The notes under the pieces: model-generated | What the model saw: the letters and a program-made list of their open reading frames with translations, nothing else | Told to the model about the DNA's origin: nothing | The model's database searches: none | Translations under genes and position numbers: made by a program | Part shown: piece after piece, positions 9,104-17,308 of the stretch | How the letters are laid out: the number at the start of each line of letters is the position of its first letter | Numbering within the stretch: position 1 is the first letter of the stretch | Source of the DNA: Planctomycetota bacterium | GTDB lineage: Bacteria > Planctomycetota > Planctomycetia > Pirellulales > Pirellulaceae | Length of the DNA: 64,000 nucleotides | Direction: 5' to 3' | Assembly (NCBI GenBank): GCA_027622275.1 | Contig: JAQBZB010000005.1 | Location: 30,422 to 94,421, forward strand

Positions 9104-9284
9104 AGGTCGTGCAGCTTTTAAGTCGAACTGAGTTAGATGTTTAGAGTAACGCTGAACCAGTTCACGGAGAACCACGGAGTTGGCGTCGCATGGCTAGCGT
9201 CGCATCCAATCTGTTGTTTCCCAACTCCGCACGCCTACAACTCAAAACTCCCGAATAACAAACAACTTAAAAGCTGCACGACCT
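9104..9284. repeat. 181-bp element bounded by 20-bp perfect inverted repeats
   Basis: The sequence at 9104-9123 (AGGTCGTGCAGCTTTTAAGT) recurs exactly inverted at 9265-9284. Inside, CGGAGTTGG (9175-9183) faces CCAACTCCG (9221-9229), and GCGTCGCAT is directly repeated at 9183 and 9197. The nested structure could fold into a long cruciform or RNA hairpin. It is similar in size to a MITE. No target-site duplication was recognised. It could instead be a structured RNA. Confidence 0.6.
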
Positions 9285-9410
9285 CCTTTGGGAAGGGCCG
9301 CTTCAATCGAGCCAGAAAGCGACGCACGTGAGACTCCGGCAACGCCGGAGAGTCGAGCAGATGGACGGCGTCCGGCATGTATACGTAGCGCGGTCCGCAA
9401 CCGCAAAATT

Positions 9411-9462
9411 GTAGACGGCACACTCCGTGTGCCGAATTCCGCACACGGAGTGTGCCGTCTAC
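9411..9462. repeat. Palindromic repeat, 22-bp perfect arms with 8-base loop
   Basis: The left arm, 9411-9432, begins GTAGACGGCACACTCC; 9441-9462 is its exact reverse complement; the loop is CGAATTCC. It sits between the convergent RAMP operon and the enolase-family gene, so it might end transcription from both sides, but no T-run follows. Its size and form resemble the other palindromes at 11886, 18212 and 34612. Confidence 0.75.
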
Positions 9463-9526
9463 ATTATGCACAAAATAACTTCAAATTCGCGGATTACTGA
9501 TGCAAGCGACCAGATCACACGAGACT

Positions 9527-10645
9527 TCATCTCGATTCAGCGACGAGCAGGCGCGAGACGACTTCTTCGTTGAGCGTCACTCCCAGGCCAGGACCGTCGG
9601 GGACCGTGATGAAGCCGTTTTCGGCCTGCACGCGTTCGTGGCATAATTCGTTGCGGATGGGCGAATCCTCGACACAATCCTCGAACAGAAAGGCGTCGCG
9701 GCACGTGCTTAACCAGTGCAGACTGGCGGCCGCTGTGATCGGCGAAGTGTAGAAGTGGTTGCAGGGGCGGGCTCCGATTTCTTCGATTCGTGCTCGCAGG
9801 TACGCCGCGTCCGTGAACCCGTTGCGAGAGAGATCCACTTGGTAAACATCCAGCGCGTGCCGATCGATCAGTTGACGGAATGCCTCGCGGCCGCATTCTC
9901 CTTCGCCGGACGCAATCGGCACGGGAGAACGATCGCGCAGCCACACGTAGCCGTCGATGTTATCTTCGCGCAACGGCTCTTCCAGCCATTCGATTCCAAA
10001 GTCCGCAAAGGCATGAGCGCGGCGCAGCGCCGTCCGCGTGTCCCAAACGCAGCCCGCGTCGATCAGCAGCGTGGCATCGCCCACTCCCTCGCGCGCGCCG
10101 CGAACAAGGTCCAAGTCAATCGCTTCGCTCTCGCCCATCGGCTCCCAGCCAAACTTGACCGCTTGATAACCGGCTCCCGTCCAGCGGCGTCCAATGTTCG
10201 CGGTTTCGGCCCCGTCACGGCCGAACAGGATCGATGCGTAAGCCTTGATCTTGTCGTGCTGTTTTCCGCCCAGCAGCCGATGAATCGGTTCGCCGAAGTG
10301 TTTCCCCTTGATGTCCCATAAGGCGAGATCGACGGCCGCCATCGCGGCGATCGCCACCGAGGTCCGCCCGAAGTACATCGTCCGGCGATACATCTTTTGC
10401 CACAGGCGCTCCGTTTCAAGCGGATTCTCGCCGACCAGGATCTCGCGCAGACCGCAGGCAATGTTGTGGCTGAACGGTGCGTCGATGATCGAACAGACAA
10501 CTTCGGGCGACGCGTCCGCCTCGCCGATCCCTTCCAGACCGGAATCCGTACGGACTCGAACGATGCAGGCATCCTGGCTGCTGGCGGTCTTTGCTTCGAC
10601 GGCGGGAACGCGGAGAATCTGGCAGACTACTTCGGTGATCTTCAT
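9527..10645 (-). CDS. Mandelate racemase/muconate lactonizing enzyme family protein
   Basis: 372 residues, full length for the enolase superfamily. The N-terminal capping domain covers about 1-125. The barrel carries AVKFGWE (catalytic Lys strand, without the usual KxK second Lys), LLIDAGCVWD (metal Asp), WLEEPL (metal Glu) and SGEGE (metal Glu). CNHFYTSP supplies a His that could act as base, and FEDCVED lies in the C-terminal strand. Likely an acid-sugar dehydratase or racemase using Mg2+. It lies 36 bases downstream of a second enolase-superfamily gene on the same strand, implying one transcript. The exact substrate cannot be read from the sequence. Confidence 0.85.
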   Translation of the reverse strand: MKITEVVCQILRVPAVEAKTASSQDACIVRVRTDSGLEGIGEADASPEVVCSIIDAPFSHNIACGLREILVGENPLETERLWQKMYRRTMYFGRTSVAIAAMAAVDLALWDIKGKHFGEPIHRLLGGKQHDKIKAYASILFGRDGAETANIGRRWTGAGYQAVKFGWEPMGESEAIDLDLVRGAREGVGDATLLIDAGCVWDTRTALRRAHAFADFGIEWLEEPLREDNIDGYVWLRDRSPVPIASGEGECGREAFRQLIDRHALDVYQVDLSRNGFTDAAYLRARIEEIGARPCNHFYTSPITAAASLHWLSTCRDAFLFEDCVEDSPIRNELCHERVQAENGFITVPDGPGLGVTLNEEVVSRLLVAESR

Positions 10646-10681
10646 GGTGTTCGTTCCGTCTATTTCAAGGAGGTTTCGGGG

Positions 10682-11803
10682 TTAGTTAATCTCACGGCTG
10701 TCCAGCTTGTGAATCGTTGCGGCGCGCATGGCGTCCCAGTCGATCCGGTGGCCGAGTCCGGGGCCTTGCGGCGCGATCACGAAACCTTCCGCTGACGTGC
10801 GGATTGTTTCGCGCATGCCATACTCATACGGTCCGTACGGCATGGGCTGTTCGTAGTAGGAACTCAAACCGCTGCCGAGCATCAAGTGCAGATTGGCGGA
10901 TGAAACAAGCGTGTTGCCCCAGGACATGATCTCGCATTTCATGCCGGCCGCCTTGACCAGCGCCATGTACTTTTGCGCTGCAGTGAACCCGCCACAGACG
11001 GTGACGTCCGTGCGCGCCCGCGACCAGCAGCCCGTTTGTAACGCGTGTCCGAAGGCCGACAGATCCTGAATCCAATTCCCGGACGGGATGATCGGAACAT
11101 TTACTCGCTCGGTCAATCGGCGGTAGCCCTCGCGGTCGTAATCCATCAGAGGTGCTTCGAACCACTCGAACGCGAGGTCTTCCAGCTCTTGAGCCATTTC
11201 GAAGGCGTCCTGCCACTCGTAGTTGTTTTCAACGTCCAGCATGAACGCCACATCGCGATTTGGAAACGCCTGTCGGACGGCCCGCACCAGCTCGCGATCC
11301 TTCTCGGGCAGGCACCAGCAATGAAACTTGATCGCGCGAAACCCCTGATCGATCATGTCCTCGACGAACTTCAAATACGTGGCAACATCGTCAAACAGAG
11401 GCGTGCTGGCATAGGACCGAATTCTGTCACACGCGCCTCCCAGCAGTTGATACACCGGAAGGTTGGCGACCTTGCCAAACAAGTCCCACAAGGCAATGTC
11501 GATCGCGGCAAGTGCTCCCGGCGGTAGCGGAAAGACACGCGACCACAGCGCATTCCAAATCGGCTCGCGCTTCAAAGGATCTTTGCCGATCAGGATCGGA
11601 AGCATGTGGCGCAGCGTCTCGGCCGTGTACCGATCGAAGTCGTAGGACGTGTAGTTCGAGACGCCGCCGACTCCTTCGACACCATCGTCCGTGTAAATCC
11701 GGACCAGCGTATTGGTCATGTATTGTTCGGGGAGGTCGTGCGACCAGGTGAATCGCTGGACCTCCGGGGCGACCGCCAACACTTCAACGCGATCGATTCG
11801 CAT
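10682..11803 (-). CDS. Second enolase-superfamily (MR/MLE-like) protein
   Basis: 373 residues from ATG 11801-11803, preceded by AAAGAGA at seven bases; the frame extends upstream but without a better start. It shows the MR/MLE fold: capping domain with TNTLVRIYTDDGVEG, then barrel strands AIKFHCW (Lys), FMLDVENNY (Asp ligand) and FEWFEAPL (Glu ligand). The next strand reads IIPSGNW, lacking the usual third Glu ligand, and the following strands (CEIMSWGN) lack a clear His base. It is distant from its neighbour in sequence, so it is not a recent duplicate. Probably a paralogous dehydratase or epimerase for a related acid sugar; catalytic competence is uncertain. Confidence 0.78.
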   Translation of the reverse strand: MRIDRVEVLAVAPEVQRFTWSHDLPEQYMTNTLVRIYTDDGVEGVGGVSNYTSYDFDRYTAETLRHMLPILIGKDPLKREPIWNALWSRVFPLPPGALAAIDIALWDLFGKVANLPVYQLLGGACDRIRSYASTPLFDDVATYLKFVEDMIDQGFRAIKFHCWCLPEKDRELVRAVRQAFPNRDVAFMLDVENNYEWQDAFEMAQELEDLAFEWFEAPLMDYDREGYRRLTERVNVPIIPSGNWIQDLSAFGHALQTGCWSRARTDVTVCGGFTAAQKYMALVKAAGMKCEIMSWGNTLVSSANLHLMLGSGLSSYYEQPMPYGPYEYGMRETIRTSAEGFVIAPQGPGLGHRIDWDAMRAATIHKLDSREIN

Positions 11804-11885
11804 ACACACATCTCTTTCAGCGGGCTGTGAACGACTTGAGGTGGAAGACCGGGCCGGGCATTTACATGTTTGAACTTTTGCAAGA

Positions 11886-11957
11886 AGTAGCATGGCCTCG
11901 TAGGCCGAGTCAGCTTTGGAGTCGCCGGGAACACACGGCCTACGAGGCCATGCTACT
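11886..11957. repeat. Palindromic repeat, 22-bp perfect arms with 28-base loop
   Basis: The left arm at 11886-11907 begins AGTAGCATGGCCTCGTAGG; 11936-11957 is its exact reverse complement. It lies in the intergenic region between the divergent enolase-family and PSD1 genes, where a terminator would serve no purpose. It resembles a REP-like element or a MITE remnant. Confidence 0.75.
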
Positions 11958-12078
11958 CGTTTGCCAACACCTCAGAGTGAACAAATCAAAAGCCCTGGGA
12001 GACCAGGGACACGTGCTGGGAGTGTTGGTAAACTGTTACCAACCGCATTTTCAGGGAATCTCGGACACGCACTAACCA

Positions 12079-14244
12079 ATGATGCACAGGATAGCAATTC
12101 GCCACGCCTTTTTCTGCCTAGCCATGCTCTCCGGAACTGCGCTGTGGGCTCAGTCGCCGGAGAAGCGTGAATGGCCATTTTACCCGCTGCCAGTCGCGGA
12201 GCTACCAGAGGTCCGTTCAAGTTGGATTCGCAACGGCATTGATGCTTTCATTCTCGAAAGGCTGAACGAGGCGGGGCTCGAACCGGCACCGGAGGCAACT
12301 CGGCAGCAACTCGTCCGGCGATTGTATCTTGATCTGATCGGATTGCCGCCGAGCCCCGAGGATGTCGAGGCATTTATCGAGGATGAATCGGAGCGGGCCT
12401 ACGAAGCACTTGTCGATCGCTTGTTGAACGATCCGCGGTACGGAGAACGCTGGGCGCGGTTGTGGCTTGATCTGGCGCGATATGCCGACACCGCCGGCTA
12501 CGAAGGCGACCCCGATCTGCCGCACGCCTGGCGATATCGCGACTATGTGATCGACGCCTTTAACAGCGACAAGTCCTACACGGAATTCATCAAGGAACAG
12601 ATCGCGGGCGACGAGTTCGAGGAAGTCATGGGTGCCGGCGAATTGCCGGAACCTCTTCCCGAACGAGTTGTGGCGATGACGTTTCTTCGACTGGCACCCT
12701 TCACCGAACCGCGGGGCGATGAGAGTCGTCACGAACTGCTCAGCGAAATGACGTCAACCGTCGGCTCCGTGTTTCTCGGACTGACGGTCGGCTGTGCGAA
12801 GTGTCACGACCACAAGTACGACAGCATTCCCACGAAAGACTTCTATCGGCTGCAGGCATTCTTCGCGACGATCTCCATGCCGCGTCCCGAGCCGGGTGAT
12901 GGCTTTCAGATTGGCGGTTCAATCCCGGCTCCGTTTTATCGCCGCGGCGAACAGGAATGGGCCAACGCGCAGCGGGCGAAGTTAGAACGCGAAATTGACG
13001 ACTCCAAACAGCAACTAGAAGAACTCGAGAAGACGCTCACTACGTCCATCAACCCCGACGCATCGGCGAAAGAAAACCTGGACGCAATCCTCGCGGACGA
13101 TAACAACGCGCTGATTTCGGCGGAGAATCGGCAGCGGTATCGCTGGTTGTCGAATCGCGAGCGGTTTCTCCGCCAGCAACTCAAGCGGTTGCAGCCAGTC
13201 GCGATGTCGCTGCGGCATTCGTTCGGTCCGCCGTACGAGCCGGGTGTGCCGACTTCGCGCTTAATGATTCGCGGCGAGTATGACAACCCTGGGGAAGCCG
13301 TGACACCCGGATTTCTAAGTTGCATCACCGGCAACCAGGGACCGGCGAGTATTCGGCTGGACCCGTTCAAACGCTGGCCCACGCGCAGCCGGCGGATGGC
13401 GCTCGCGCAGTGGATCGCCAGTCCCGACAATCCGCTCACGGCGCGTGTGATGGCAAACCGGCTCTGGCACTGGCACTTCGGCCGCGGCATCGTCGAAACG
13501 CCCAGCGACTTTGGGCAACTCAGCGGCGGGCCATCACACGCGGAGTTGCTGGACTGGCTCGCACTCCAACTGGTCAAGGAGAACTGGAGCCTCAAAGCCC
13601 TTCATCGGCTGATCGTCACGTCCGCGACGTATCGTCAGACGTCTCTGCGTCCCAACGAACAAGCTGCCGAGATCGATCCGGACAACAAATTGCTGTGGCG
13701 ATTTCGTCGGCGACGTCTCGAAGCGGAAGCGGTGCGCGATAGCGTGCTTGTGGTCAGCGGACGGCTCAACTCCGAACAGTTTGGTCTGCCAATCTTCCCG
13801 CCGCTGCCGGACGATATTGAGGAACGGGTCAAGTTTTCGACCAGCAAGTGGGACACACAACACGGGCCGCAAGGCCGCAAGCGGAGCATCTACATTTACC
13901 AGCAGCGCACGTTGACCATGCCGCTGATGCAGTCGTTCGACGCGCTGGTGTGTGATGAATCCCGGCCGCGGCGTCGGCATTCGGTAACGCCGCTGCAGGC
14001 ACTGGCAATGTACAACGGCCAGTTCGTCAGCGAGGAGGCGAAACATTTCGCAGCGCGAGTGAACAAGGAAGCAGGCGACGACATCACGCAGCAAATCGAG
14101 CTTGCCTACCGGATCGCACTCAGCCGCGCTCCGTCACCGGACGAGTTGGCCGAACTGAAAGTGCTCGCTGGTGCGGACGAGTCTGGTCTCGCGGCCGTTT
14201 GTCGCGTTCTGTTGAACAGTAACGAGTTTATCTATGTCGACTGA
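12079..14244 (+). CDS. PSD1 / DUF1549-DUF1553 domain exported protein
   Basis: 721 residues with an N-terminal signal peptide (hydrophobic segment FFCLAMLSGTALWAQ). The DUF1549 part includes IDAFILERL, LYLDLIGLPPSPEDVEAF and WARLWLDLARYADTAGYEGD. A c-type-heme-like CAKCH near residue 239 follows in the standard position (GCAKCHDHKYDSIPTKDFY). A coiled-coil-like stretch (about 300-325) leads to DUF1553, with RRMALAQWIASPDNPLTARV and RHSVTPLQALAMYNGQFV. This is the planctomycete-typical partner of DUF1501 proteins; the pair is thought to act in exported polysaccharide or redox chemistry, but no reaction is established. The gene overlaps the next one by 11 bases. Confidence 0.88.
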   Translation: MMHRIAIRHAFFCLAMLSGTALWAQSPEKREWPFYPLPVAELPEVRSSWIRNGIDAFILERLNEAGLEPAPEATRQQLVRRLYLDLIGLPPSPEDVEAFIEDESERAYEALVDRLLNDPRYGERWARLWLDLARYADTAGYEGDPDLPHAWRYRDYVIDAFNSDKSYTEFIKEQIAGDEFEEVMGAGELPEPLPERVVAMTFLRLAPFTEPRGDESRHELLSEMTSTVGSVFLGLTVGCAKCHDHKYDSIPTKDFYRLQAFFATISMPRPEPGDGFQIGGSIPAPFYRRGEQEWANAQRAKLEREIDDSKQQLEELEKTLTTSINPDASAKENLDAILADDNNALISAENRQRYRWLSNRERFLRQQLKRLQPVAMSLRHSFGPPYEPGVPTSRLMIRGEYDNPGEAVTPGFLSCITGNQGPASIRLDPFKRWPTRSRRMALAQWIASPDNPLTARVMANRLWHWHFGRGIVETPSDFGQLSGGPSHAELLDWLALQLVKENWSLKALHRLIVTSATYRQTSLRPNEQAAEIDPDNKLLWRFRRRRLEAEAVRDSVLVVSGRLNSEQFGLPIFPPLPDDIEERVKFSTSKWDTQHGPQGRKRSIYIYQQRTLTMPLMQSFDALVCDESRPRRRHSVTPLQALAMYNGQFVSEEAKHFAARVNKEAGDDITQQIELAYRIALSRAPSPDELAELKVLAGADESGLAAVCRVLLNSNEFIYVD

Positions 14245-14995
14245 GCATCTACCAACTGGCCAATTCGCAGCGTCTCAAGAGACTCAGGCCCGGATCGATC
14301 TGGCAGCCATCTTGCGTTGGGCGGATCGGCAGAAGCTGAGCGAAGGGATCTGCAATCACTTCAGTCTGCTGCTGCCCGGCACGACCGATCAGTTTCTTCT
14401 CAATCCGCAGGGGCTGCACTGGTCGGAGATGCGAGCGAGTGATTTGATCGTGGTCGACGCGAGTGGCGAGCTAGTCAAAGGCGAATACGCCGCCGAGCCG
14501 TCCGCGTTCTTTATTCACTCGAGCGTGCATCGCAGCCGCCCTTCGGCCAAGTGTGTGCTGCACGCGCACCCGCCGTACTGCACGGCGCTGTCCTGCATCG
14601 AAGGCGGCCGGCTGGAATGGTGCAGTCAGAATTCGCTCCGGTTTTATGGACGCATCGCTTATGATGACGCCTACCATGGTGCCGCCTTCGACAACCAGGA
14701 AGGCGATCGCATCAGCTCGAAACTCGCGGATGCCGAGATCTTGTTGATGGCAAATCACGGCGTGTTGGTCACTGGCGAGGACGTAGCGCGGGCCTTCGAT
14801 GATCTCTATTACCTGGAACGCGCCGCGATGACGCAACTCATGGCCATGAACACCGGTCGGGCACTGCGGTTGATCCCGGAGGATGTATGTCGGGCGACGC
14901 GGCAGCAGATCGCGGAGGAATCGGATCAGGCTTACCATTTCCTGGAAGCCATCAAGCGGATTCTGATGCGAGACTGCCCGGAGTTCGCGGAGTAA
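14234..14995 (+). CDS. Class II aldolase/adducin family protein
   Basis: 253 residues, the usual size. NHFSLLLPG is the phosphate/substrate-binding segment. LHAHPPYC holds two zinc-ligand histidines, and LLMANHGVLVTGEDVARAF holds the third. Such enzymes cleave or epimerise sugar phosphates, or decarboxylate hydroxyacids, in the cytoplasm. The start overlaps the end of the PSD1 gene by 11 bases, and the DUF1501 gene follows 31 bases later, so it sits inside a normally two-gene PSD1-DUF1501 unit. Confidence 0.87.
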   Translation: MSTEHLPTGQFAASQETQARIDLAAILRWADRQKLSEGICNHFSLLLPGTTDQFLLNPQGLHWSEMRASDLIVVDASGELVKGEYAAEPSAFFIHSSVHRSRPSAKCVLHAHPPYCTALSCIEGGRLEWCSQNSLRFYGRIAYDDAYHGAAFDNQEGDRISSKLADAEILLMANHGVLVTGEDVARAFDDLYYLERAAMTQLMAMNTGRALRLIPEDVCRATRQQIAEESDQAYHFLEAIKRILMRDCPEFAE

Positions 14996-15026
14996 GTTGA
15001 GGTAGCGGCGGAGAAGCTTGCAGATC

Positions 15027-16463
15027 ATGACAAATCCTTTCACTCGACGAAATTTCCTGAGCACCGCTTTCAACGGACTCGGCTCGCTTGCGCTCAGCGA
15101 TCTGTTGGCCAGCGAGTCACTTGGTTCGCCGTCGGTTGTTGATCCGCTGGCCGCCGGCCAACCGCATCTGCCGCGACGGGCGAAGCACTGCATATTTCTT
15201 TTCATGCAAGGCGGCGTTAGTCAGCTTGACTCATTCGAGTACAAACCGGCGCTAAAGAAGGTGCATGGGAATCCGCTGCCGAGGATACCGAGCATCTCCG
15301 GCGAATTGCAGGGCCGGTTGTCCTTTCCGCACGTGGCGATTGGCAGCCCGTTTGAATTTCAACAGCACGGAGAATCCGGACACTGGTTTTCCGAGTTGTA
15401 CCCGCAAATCGCCCGGCACGCGGACAAGCTGGCGATGGTTCGCGGCATCAAGACGGACAACCAGAATCATGGACCATCGACGCTGCACGTCACGACCGGC
15501 AGCCAGTTCCCCGGCAGCCCTTCGGTGGGTTCGTGGGTCAGCTACGGGCTGGGGTCACCTAACCGCAATATGCCCGGTTACATCGTGATTCAAGATCCGC
15601 GCGGAGCGCCGGTGAATGGGGCCGCCGTGTGGGCGAACGGTTATCTGCCGGCTGCGTATCAAGGCACGTTGCTGCGGTCGAGCGGTACGCCGATTCTGAA
15701 TCTGGCTCGGCCGGATGGAATCACTGCCGCGCAGCAGCGCCGCGAATTCGACGTACTGGCGTCGCTCAACCGCCGTCATCTCGAATCCCGGCCCGACGAC
15801 ACGGAACTTGCCGCTCGCATCAACGCGTACGAGCTGGCATTTCGAATGCAGACAGAAGCTCCGGAGCTCGTTGACCTGTCGGGCGAGACGCAGGCGACGC
15901 AACAAGTCTACGGTCTCGATGACCCGGCCACGGCAGGTTTCGGCCGCCAGTGCCTGCTCGCGCGAAGGATGGTGGAAAGCGGAGTTCGTTACACGCTGTT
16001 GGTTCACGGTGTCCAAATCGGTCCGCACAGTTGGGACGATCATGGCGATGTGCAAGGCGGGATGAAGCGTCATTCGCGCGAGGTCGATCAGCCCGTGGCC
16101 GCGCTGTTGACGGATCTGCATGAACGAGGATTGCTCGAAGAGACGTTAGTTGTCTGGGCGTCCGAAATGGGACGCACTCCGTTCGTCAACGGCGCGATGA
16201 GTGACAAGCCCGGCCGCGAACACAATTCATGGAACCTCGTGATGTGGATGGCGGGCGGTGATGTGAAAGGTGGTTCGTCGGCCGGCGAGACCGATGAATT
16301 CGGTCTGCGATCGGTCGGCGAAGGGATTCACATCCGCGACGTACATGCCACGCTTCTGAATCTAATGGGTCTTGACGATGAGCGGCTTCGCTACTTACAT
16401 GCCGGCCGTCTGCGACAACTGACGGATATCGGCGGCAATGTGCTGCACGAGATCATGGGTTGA
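15027..16463 (+). CDS. DUF1501 family exported protein
   Basis: 478 residues from ATG 15027, with GGAG 13 bases upstream; an in-frame TTG nine bases earlier is less likely. The N-terminus TRRNFLSTAFNGLGSLAL is a Tat-type signal. The body has the sulfatase-like DUF1501 features: CIFLFMQGGVSQLDSFEYKP, GIKTDNQNHGPS, VHGVQIGPHSWDDHGD and VVWASEMGRTPF near the C-terminus. DUF1501 genes normally follow PSD1 genes in planctomycetes, as here, apart from the intervening aldolase. A role in exported sulfated-glycan metabolism is often suggested, not proven. Confidence 0.9.
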   Translation: MTNPFTRRNFLSTAFNGLGSLALSDLLASESLGSPSVVDPLAAGQPHLPRRAKHCIFLFMQGGVSQLDSFEYKPALKKVHGNPLPRIPSISGELQGRLSFPHVAIGSPFEFQQHGESGHWFSELYPQIARHADKLAMVRGIKTDNQNHGPSTLHVTTGSQFPGSPSVGSWVSYGLGSPNRNMPGYIVIQDPRGAPVNGAAVWANGYLPAAYQGTLLRSSGTPILNLARPDGITAAQQRREFDVLASLNRRHLESRPDDTELAARINAYELAFRMQTEAPELVDLSGETQATQQVYGLDDPATAGFGRQCLLARRMVESGVRYTLLVHGVQIGPHSWDDHGDVQGGMKRHSREVDQPVAALLTDLHERGLLEETLVVWASEMGRTPFVNGAMSDKPGREHNSWNLVMWMAGGDVKGGSSAGETDEFGLRSVGEGIHIRDVHATLLNLMGLDDERLRYLHAGRLRQLTDIGGNVLHEIMG

Positions 16464-16500
16464 CACTTCTTCACTGAATCTCGTCAATCCGTCGCATCGA

Positions 16501-17271
16501 TCAAGTGCCGTAGACTTCGTTCAAATCCGACGAAGACTGCTTGAGAGCCGCCATGAAGGCGCGAAAGTCGCCGCCATAGGCAATCAACTGAGCACCTTGC
16601 TCGCGAAGTTGTTTGACTTGTTCCCCCGAGCCGGCCGGACAGCCCCAGGCTTTGCCGTGCCGTTTTGCAGCGGCGGCAACGGTTGCGACAGCGGCGTCCA
16701 GCGTCAGTTTGGTTTCGGTCTTCTTGATGCGCAAACCCAGATCGCCCGGCCCGATGAACAAGCCGTCGACACCATCCACGGATGCGATTTCCTCGACGTT
16801 TGCGACCGCCTGCGGGGTCTCGATCTGAACGACGAGAAACGTCTCGCGGTTTGCCTCGTCGGTGTAGTCATCACCGCCGGCGAGAAAGAAGTCGCTGTCC
16901 AAGCCCGCACCGTCCAAGCCGCGATCGCCAAGCGGCGGGAACTTCACGGCGTCGACCAACATGCGCGCCTTGTCGGCCGTCGAGACGTGTGGAATCATCA
17001 ACCCCGTCGCGCCGTCTTCCAAGTAGCGATACAGCCGAGTCTTCTCCAGCGTCGGTGCCCGCAGCATGCAGTCGATGTCGAAGAGATGAAAGTACGCGAG
17101 CAACGCCTGCACCTCGTGATCGCTCATCGCGCGGTGCTCCAGATCAAGCCAAATGCAGTCGTAGCCATAATGAGCCGCGTGCCGGATGTAGGCGGGAATG
17201 AAATGCCCGAGCGAACACATGCGGACCGGGTTGCTGGCTCGCAGACGCGCCAATGTTTTACTTTTTCGCAC
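16501..17271 (-). CDS. HpcH/HpaI aldolase/citrate lyase family protein
   Basis: 256 residues, GTG start with AAAGGAA upstream at about eight bases. Family features are WLDLEHRAMSD (N-terminal barrel), MIPHVSTADKARMLVDAVKFPPLGDRG, VQIETPQAVANVEEI, and the conserved GVDGLFIGPGDLGLRI. These metal-dependent enzymes carry out reversible aldol cleavage of 2-keto-3-deoxy acids to pyruvate and an aldehyde. The likely role is the final step of acid-sugar or uronate breakdown, consistent with the enolase-type dehydratases at 9.5-11.8 kb. The start is close to the PhyH gene on the same strand. Confidence 0.87.
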   Translation of the reverse strand: MRKSKTLARLRASNPVRMCSLGHFIPAYIRHAAHYGYDCIWLDLEHRAMSDHEVQALLAYFHLFDIDCMLRAPTLEKTRLYRYLEDGATGLMIPHVSTADKARMLVDAVKFPPLGDRGLDGAGLDSDFFLAGGDDYTDEANRETFLVVQIETPQAVANVEEIASVDGVDGLFIGPGDLGLRIKKTETKLTLDAAVATVAAAAKRHGKAWGCPAGSGEQVKQLREQGAQLIAYGGDFRAFMAALKQSSSDLNEVYGT

Positions 17272-17308
17272 AAGAGTTCCTTTGGATGAAGTTTAAGAAG
17301 CCATTCAC

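Larger units (their letters stand above)
8954..9526. other. Non-coding stretch downstream of the RAMP operon, with repeats
   Basis: No credible gene was found in 573 bases between two convergent genes. It holds a 181-base inverted-repeat element (9104-9284), a short perfect hairpin without a T-run (9334-9350), and a 22-base-armed palindrome (9411-9462). The first 100 bases contain GC-rich partial palindromes such as AGCGCAAGCAAGTGAG facing GCTCACTGGCGCTT. No regularly spaced direct repeats, and so no CRISPR array, are visible. Confidence 0.7.

Noticed and set aside
9411..9462. Bidirectional intrinsic terminator
   Set aside because: The hairpin is strong and well placed between convergent genes, but no T-run follows on either strand and similar palindromes lie between divergent genes, so it is reported as a repeat.
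9137..9500. Small plus-strand frames in the gap after the RAMP operon
   Set aside because: They overlap the inverted repeats, lack ribosome sites and change composition at the repeat borders; no protein feature was seen.
16438..17289. 283-codon plus-strand frame over the HpcH aldolase
   Set aside because: The minus-strand frame carries all HpcH/HpaI signatures and a good ribosome site; the opposite frame has none.
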